A DNA stretch of 30,337 nucleotides from a virus. Numbering within the stretch: position 1 is the stretch's first letter; the number at the start of each line of letters is the position of its first letter. Of the stretch, positions 27,106 through 30,337 are shown in pieces. A program made the position numbers and the translations under genes. The notes beneath the pieces are model-generated. The model had not been told where the DNA came from. It saw only the letters and a program-made list of their open reading frames with translations, and did not search any database. The stretch is taken from positions 1-30,337 of IMG/VR virus record IMGVR_UViG_3300022858_000412; one strand, written 5' to 3'.

Positions 27106-27768
27106 ATGGATGCCGTTTTAAGTTTTTTAAGTTCATCAGAGTTTTGAAAGGCGATTGGTGCGTTAGCAATTATCGTTGCCGCAATTTGAAGCAACCCAAT
27201 TATTAGTAATAAATTAAAAGACATTAAGCTTGATGTTAGGGATAATTTGCAAGTAATAGAAAAAAAAGTTGGTCATATTGAAGGCGAACTAATTGTTATT
27301 AAAGATGCACTTAAAGAAAACACTGAATTAACAGCAATGGTAAAAACAAGAAAAGAAACTATTGAATTACTAACCACCGTTGTAAGCGGCGCACTTGAGT
27401 ATATCAATGACGTAAAATTAAGAGAATTCATTGATATAAAAACAAAATCAATCATTCAATTTAATTTAGACTTATTAGAATTAGACATTGATACAATCAC
27501 AGACTTACAAATAAAAACAAAAATAAACTCTGAAAAAAATACAATTGCAAAAATTGGTTATGAAATTTTAGGGCAAGAATTTATTGATAAATTTTATACT
27601 TCGGTTCATGGGCAAGGAACCGATTGATATGAAAGAGATATTTTAAATATTTTACATTGTAAAATTAACTATAAAGCTGACGCAATTAGAGCAAGAACAG
27701 AAGTATTCATAAGAGAAACCATTCGAGCATTGGCTGGCGAATATGAAGACTTTATCAAAAATAAATAG
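27106..27768 (+). CDS. Membrane-anchored helical protein (hypothetical)
   Basis: The 220-residue protein has an N-terminal membrane helix (FWKAIGALAIIVAAIWSNPII), followed by a long helical cytoplasmic part (KDIKLDVRDNLQVIEKKVGH and IKDALKENTELTAMVKTRKE), then a helical domain ending GEYEDFIKNK. TGA codons at both Trp of the membrane helix and in GTDWYER are required for the full length. No leader. Function unknown. Confidence 0.75.
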
Positions 27769-27776
27769 GAGGCACT

Positions 27777-27995
27777 ATGCGACCAAGTTATATGCAGGAT
27801 GGAAGTAAGGTAGAAGTTAAGAACGGTAATTTTTCGGAAGCATTAAAAACTTTTAAAAGACAGTTAAAAATGCAGAATTTATTTGTCGAACTGAAAGAAC
27901 GAAGAGAATTCAAAAAACCATCGAAAATTAGGCAAGAAGCATTGAATATCGGAAAAAGAAGACAAAAATTTAAGCTAATGAACAATAAAAGGTAA
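27777..27995 (+). CDS. rpsU: Ribosomal protein bS21 homologue
   Basis: The 72-residue protein matches bS21: VEVKNGNFSEALKTFKRQLK (12-31), then ELKERREFKKPSKIRQEA and a basic tail KRRQKFK. bS21 sits near the anti-Shine-Dalgarno end of 16S rRNA and influences start-site choice. Phage-borne bS21 genes are known and are thought to replace the host copy on ribosomes to favour phage messages. AGGAGG at 27767-27772 is a strong ribosome-binding site, longer than most here. The gene is the last before a strong terminator. Confidence 0.88.
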   Translation: MRPSYMQDGSKVEVKNGNFSEALKTFKRQLKMQNLFVELKERREFKKPSKIRQEALNIGKRRQKFKLMNNKR

Positions 27996-28004
27996 GAAAA
28001 AGTT

Positions 28005-28053
28005 AAAAAACCCCCAAAACAGAAAGAAATATGCTGTTTTGGGGGTTTTTTTT
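28005..28053 (+). terminator. Strong intrinsic terminator
   Basis: A perfect 18-bp inverted repeat, AAAAAACCCCCAAAACAG (28005-28022) and its complement from 28034, with an 11-nt loop and a run of T at the end. It lies ten bases after the bS21 stop and closes the gene block. I saw no comparable structure elsewhere in the window. The A-tract on the 5' side would let it work in both directions. Confidence 0.95.
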
Positions 28054-28218
28054 GAAAAAAAAATAATAAAAAGATATTTATATATAAGAATAATTCCTTA
28101 TCGAGTTATTGACAAAATATACTAAACCCTATTGTAGTATAACAATTTATAATAATAACCACAGTTAAGATTCTAAATAATCTTATGAAATTTTTTGAAG
28201 AAAAACAGGAGAAAAACA
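28054..28218 (+). promoter_or_regulatory. Intergenic region with probable promoter for the scaffold-capsid genes
   Basis: After the terminator a new transcript must start here. The region has GATATTTATA at 28073-28082, then TATA and AGAATAA, the same pattern as ahead of the endolysin. TTGACA at 28109-28114 has no well-spaced -10 hexamer (TATAAC at 28138 is 23 bases on). AGGAG lies just before the scaffold ATG. Which element is the promoter cannot be decided. Confidence 0.45.
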
Positions 28219-29346
28219 ATGGGTAAAGTAAAAAAAACCACAGGTTCATTAAGACTTATCGACGAATGCATCACAGATGCGAAAGCTCTTATGGAAATTT
28301 CTCTCTTTAACGCTCAAGAAAAGTTAAAAGAAAGATTCACACCACAACTTAAATCACTTATCGCTAAAAGATTACAACAAGAAGAAGACGAATTAGAAGA
28401 TGATGATTTAGAAGATGGGGAAAACTTTAACGATATTGAAGGCGAAGAAGAAGCAGAAATTGAAGATGATGCCTATGACGCACCAGCCGAAGAAGAAGAA
28501 ATTGACCTTGATGTAATTGACGATGAAGATTTGGAAGACGATGAAGATTTGGAAGACGAAGAAGAAGTTGACCTTGATGGAATTGAGGATGATGAAATTG
28601 AAGACGACGAAGATGAAGCAGTTGCCGGATTGGAAGATGCAGAAATGGACATTGATGTTGATGATTTGGAAGATGAGGAAGATGAGGAAGAAGAGGAAGA
28701 AGAAATTAACCTCGAAGCCATTATGAAACAAATGGAAGATCTTAGCGAAGATGATGATATCGACATTGAAGACGACGAAGTTGAAATTGAAGATGACGAA
28801 ATTGAAGAAGACGACGAAGTTGAAATTGAAGATGACGAAGTTGAAATTGAAGAAGACGAAGACCTTGAGTTTGACATTGAAGACGACGACGAAGTTGAAA
28901 TTGAAGATGACGAAATTGAAGATGATGATTTAGAAATTGAATCATTAAAAGCCAGAAACAAAAAGCTTACAACAGAATTGAGAAAATATAAAGCAGGAAC
29001 AAAACTTTTCAAACGAAAAATTGCAGAACAAAAATTTGTGCAAGCTAAATTGCTTTATGTCAATGACATGTTAAAACGTAAGAAACTTTCTGAAATGCAA
29101 AAATACAAAATCGTTGAGGCATTTGATAAAGCTAAGAACATTAGTGACATCAAATTAATCTATAAAACTTTGTTTGAAGCTTACAAGGACAGACAAAAGA
29201 AAATCAGGGCAACTAAGCCAAACACTCTTAGAGAAGGAACCGCATCTAAAGCGATTCTTGTAAATAGGAAGAAAAGAATTATTAGAAACAAAGTATCTAA
29301 TCCTATAAAAGATAGATACCAACTTTTAGCAAATATAAGAAAATAA
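28219..29346 (+). CDS. 22: Prohead scaffold core protein, gp22-like
   Basis: The 375-residue protein would form the inner core around which the head assembles and then be digested by the gp21-like protease. It has a helical N-terminus (residues 1-65), an extremely acidic middle of about 190 residues made of EIEDDE-like repeats, and a basic helical C-terminal domain containing AKLLYVNDMLKRKKLSEMQK and IVEAFDKAKNISDIKLIYKTL, the part that resembles T4-type gp22. It contains no Trp. ATG 28219 follows AGGAG at 28208-28212; an upstream in-frame start at 28195 lacks such a site. Position directly before gp23 supports the call. Confidence 0.88.
   Translation: MGKVKKTTGSLRLIDECITDAKALMEISLFNAQEKLKERFTPQLKSLIAKRLQQEEDELEDDDLEDGENFNDIEGEEEAEIEDDAYDAPAEEEEIDLDVIDDEDLEDDEDLEDEEEVDLDGIEDDEIEDDEDEAVAGLEDAEMDIDVDDLEDEEDEEEEEEEINLEAIMKQMEDLSEDDDIDIEDDEVEIEDDEIEEDDEVEIEDDEVEIEEDEDLEFDIEDDDEVEIEDDEIEDDDLEIESLKARNKKLTTELRKYKAGTKLFKRKIAEQKFVQAKLLYVNDMLKRKKLSEMQKYKIVEAFDKAKNISDIKLIYKTLFEAYKDRQKKIRATKPNTLREGTASKAILVNRKKRIIRNKVSNPIKDRYQLLANIRK
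28384..28950 (+). repeat. Acidic low-complexity repeat inside the scaffold gene
   Basis: GAA, GAT and GAC codons dominate for nearly 570 nt, with repeated GAAATTGAAGATGACGAA-like units, most regular from about 28765 to 28940. Units encode EIEDDE and EVEIEDDE. The regular DNA units point to expansion by slippage or unequal recombination. The reverse strand gives a spurious Ser-rich frame. Confidence 0.9.
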
Positions 29347-29361
29347 AATAGGAGAAATAAA

Positions 29362-30337
29362 ATGGGAAAAAATTTAACCAATATTAAAAGACTGATGGAA
29401 AGTGCAGACCCTCATAAGTCCAAAATGAAACAAGCACAATTGCTTGCTGGCAAATGGGACGAAACTGGTCTTTTAGAAGGTTTGGAAGGATACGACCGTA
29501 GCAATATGGCAATACTTCTTGAAAACCAAGCACGTGAGTTAATCAAAGAATCAACTACTACTGGTAACACAGCCGGCTCAGAAGAATGATCTGGTGTAGC
29601 CCTTCCTTTAGTACGTAGAATCTTTGGTGAACTTCCATCAAAAGAATTTGTAAGCGTTCAGCCAATGAACTTACCTTCTGGGCTTGTATTCTACATTAAC
29701 TTTAAATACGGAACTACAAAGGCACCTTATACTGATGGAGATTTAGTATTTGGTATTACCTCAGCTTCAGATAACGCACCTTACGGTGGATTTTATGGCG
29801 CTGGAAGATATACTTACTCATCTAACAATTTCAGTTCGTCAGTACAAGGTATTGATACTGGGTCAGCGATTGCCTGGGCTGATGTAAATTATGATGCTGA
29901 TTTGTCAGCTTCTGTGGCAGCTACAACAGCAACTTTAGGTCTTTTCAAGATGAAGATTCCCGTTGCACAACTTTCAGAATATGATGCAGAAGGAATTAGA
30001 GGCTTCGCATTATCAGGAAGTGCAAGTTCATCATTTGACGAATATTACCCACAATTTACAAAAATAGTTGGAACTAACGTTCAATTTGTCGTATCTGCTT
30101 CGGCACCTGATGGCGGAAGTATTGTGTCAGGTTCAACTGGTTTAACTGTATTTTATCAAAAACAACCATCTGCTTATGACAGAGGCGACTTTGAAGAAAA
30201 CTCAACAAACACACCAATTTCAATTCCAGAAATTGATATTGAATTCAAGTCTGAAGCTATCGTTGCTAAGACTAAAAAATTAAAAGCTGTGTGAACACCT
30301 GAAATTAGTCAAGACCTTCAAGCTTATCACGCTATTG
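29362..30337 (+). CDS. 23: Major capsid protein, gp23-like (partial, runs off the window)
   Basis: The first 325 residues of the capsid subunit are present. T4-type signatures are the N-terminal region to be cleaved (possible protease step after E63 in ARELIKES), GVALPLVRRIFGELPSKEFVSVQPM with GLVFYINFKYG, and near the window end IPEIDIEFKSEAIVAKTKKL leading to KAVWTPEISQDLQAYHAI. The Trp of that last motif and the one in EEWSGVAL are TGA codons (30292 and 29587), positions where Trp is expected. The N-terminus, KRLMESADPHK, has the x-L-M-E form seen in targeting peptides. AGGAG precedes the start. Confidence 0.95.

Noticed and set aside
28109-28143. Standard sigma-70 promoter (TTGACA with TATAAC)
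   Set aside because: The spacing is 23 bases, too long; another TATACT is only three bases away. Kept only as part of a possible promoter region.
28473-29012. Long reverse-strand frame encoding a Ser-rich protein
   Set aside because: It is the antisense of the Asp/Glu codon repeat in the scaffold gene, with no ribosome-binding site.
13031-30337. TGA as glycine, as in some candidate phyla
   Set aside because: TGA columns alternate with TGG, not GGN, in the repeats and the two inteins, and gp23 and the protease have Trp expected at those places.
1-30337. tRNA or rRNA genes, including a Trp suppressor tRNA
   Set aside because: I found no cloverleaf-like sequence in the few gaps; all space is taken by frames or short AT-rich spacers.

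Overview
The window is a 30-kb piece of the genome of a T4-like tailed phage (myovirus type) that reads TGA as tryptophan. All genes lie on the + strand, packed end to end or overlapping, in very AT-rich DNA, and every gene ends in TAA or TAG. T4-type morphogenesis proteins are recognisable in the T4 order: large terminase (gp17), portal (gp20), prohead protease (gp21), scaffold core (gp22) and major capsid protein (gp23, cut by the window end). With the standard code most of them look shattered. With TGA=Trp they become full length and Trp appears where the families have it, for example the gp23 WTPE motif, the terminase and the M15 endolysin. The host cannot be fixed from this window. One small envelope protein has a signal peptide ending in FAQE, a pattern common in Bacteroidota, but AGGAG ribosome-binding sites are used throughout, and no tRNA or release-factor gene is present.

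Layout. 1-132: C-terminus of an upstream gene, probably structural. 266-1157: lysis pair (M15 endolysin and two-helix membrane protein). 1160-3837: a P-loop kinase with a mini-intein in its Walker A loop, followed by free-standing HNH and GIY-YIG nucleases. 3884-7546: a 1220-residue protein made of five ~200-residue repeats. 7557-13028: small proteins, a second P-loop kinase, zinc-ribbon and membrane proteins. 13031-17143: terminase followed directly by the portal, which carries a second intein with an HNH remnant. 17243-27995: about 10.7 kb of small genes between portal and scaffold, where T4 has only genes 67, 68 and 21; the gp21-like protease sits in the middle and a bS21 ribosomal-protein gene closes the block. 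A strong terminator lies at 28005-28053. 28219-end: scaffold and major capsid protein.

The most striking signal is a recurrent N-terminal peptide, close to MKKSEIRxMIxEExxxLxE, at the start of seventeen or so otherwise unrelated small proteins, most of them around the prohead protease gene. It resembles in position, length, charge and its (L/I/V/M)-x-E ending the capsid-targeting sequences of T4 internal head proteins, which the gp21 protease removes during head maturation. I infer that the phage carries a large set of head-packaged cargo proteins with a shared, interchangeable address tag. Looser versions (xLLxE, xLITE) begin a HAD-type phosphatase, the intein-bearing kinase and the repeat protein, so enzymes may also be cargo. 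Leader cassettes are repeated at nucleotide level (28-35 nt identical), one survives as a 12-codon stub, and one gene carries two leaders in a single frame.
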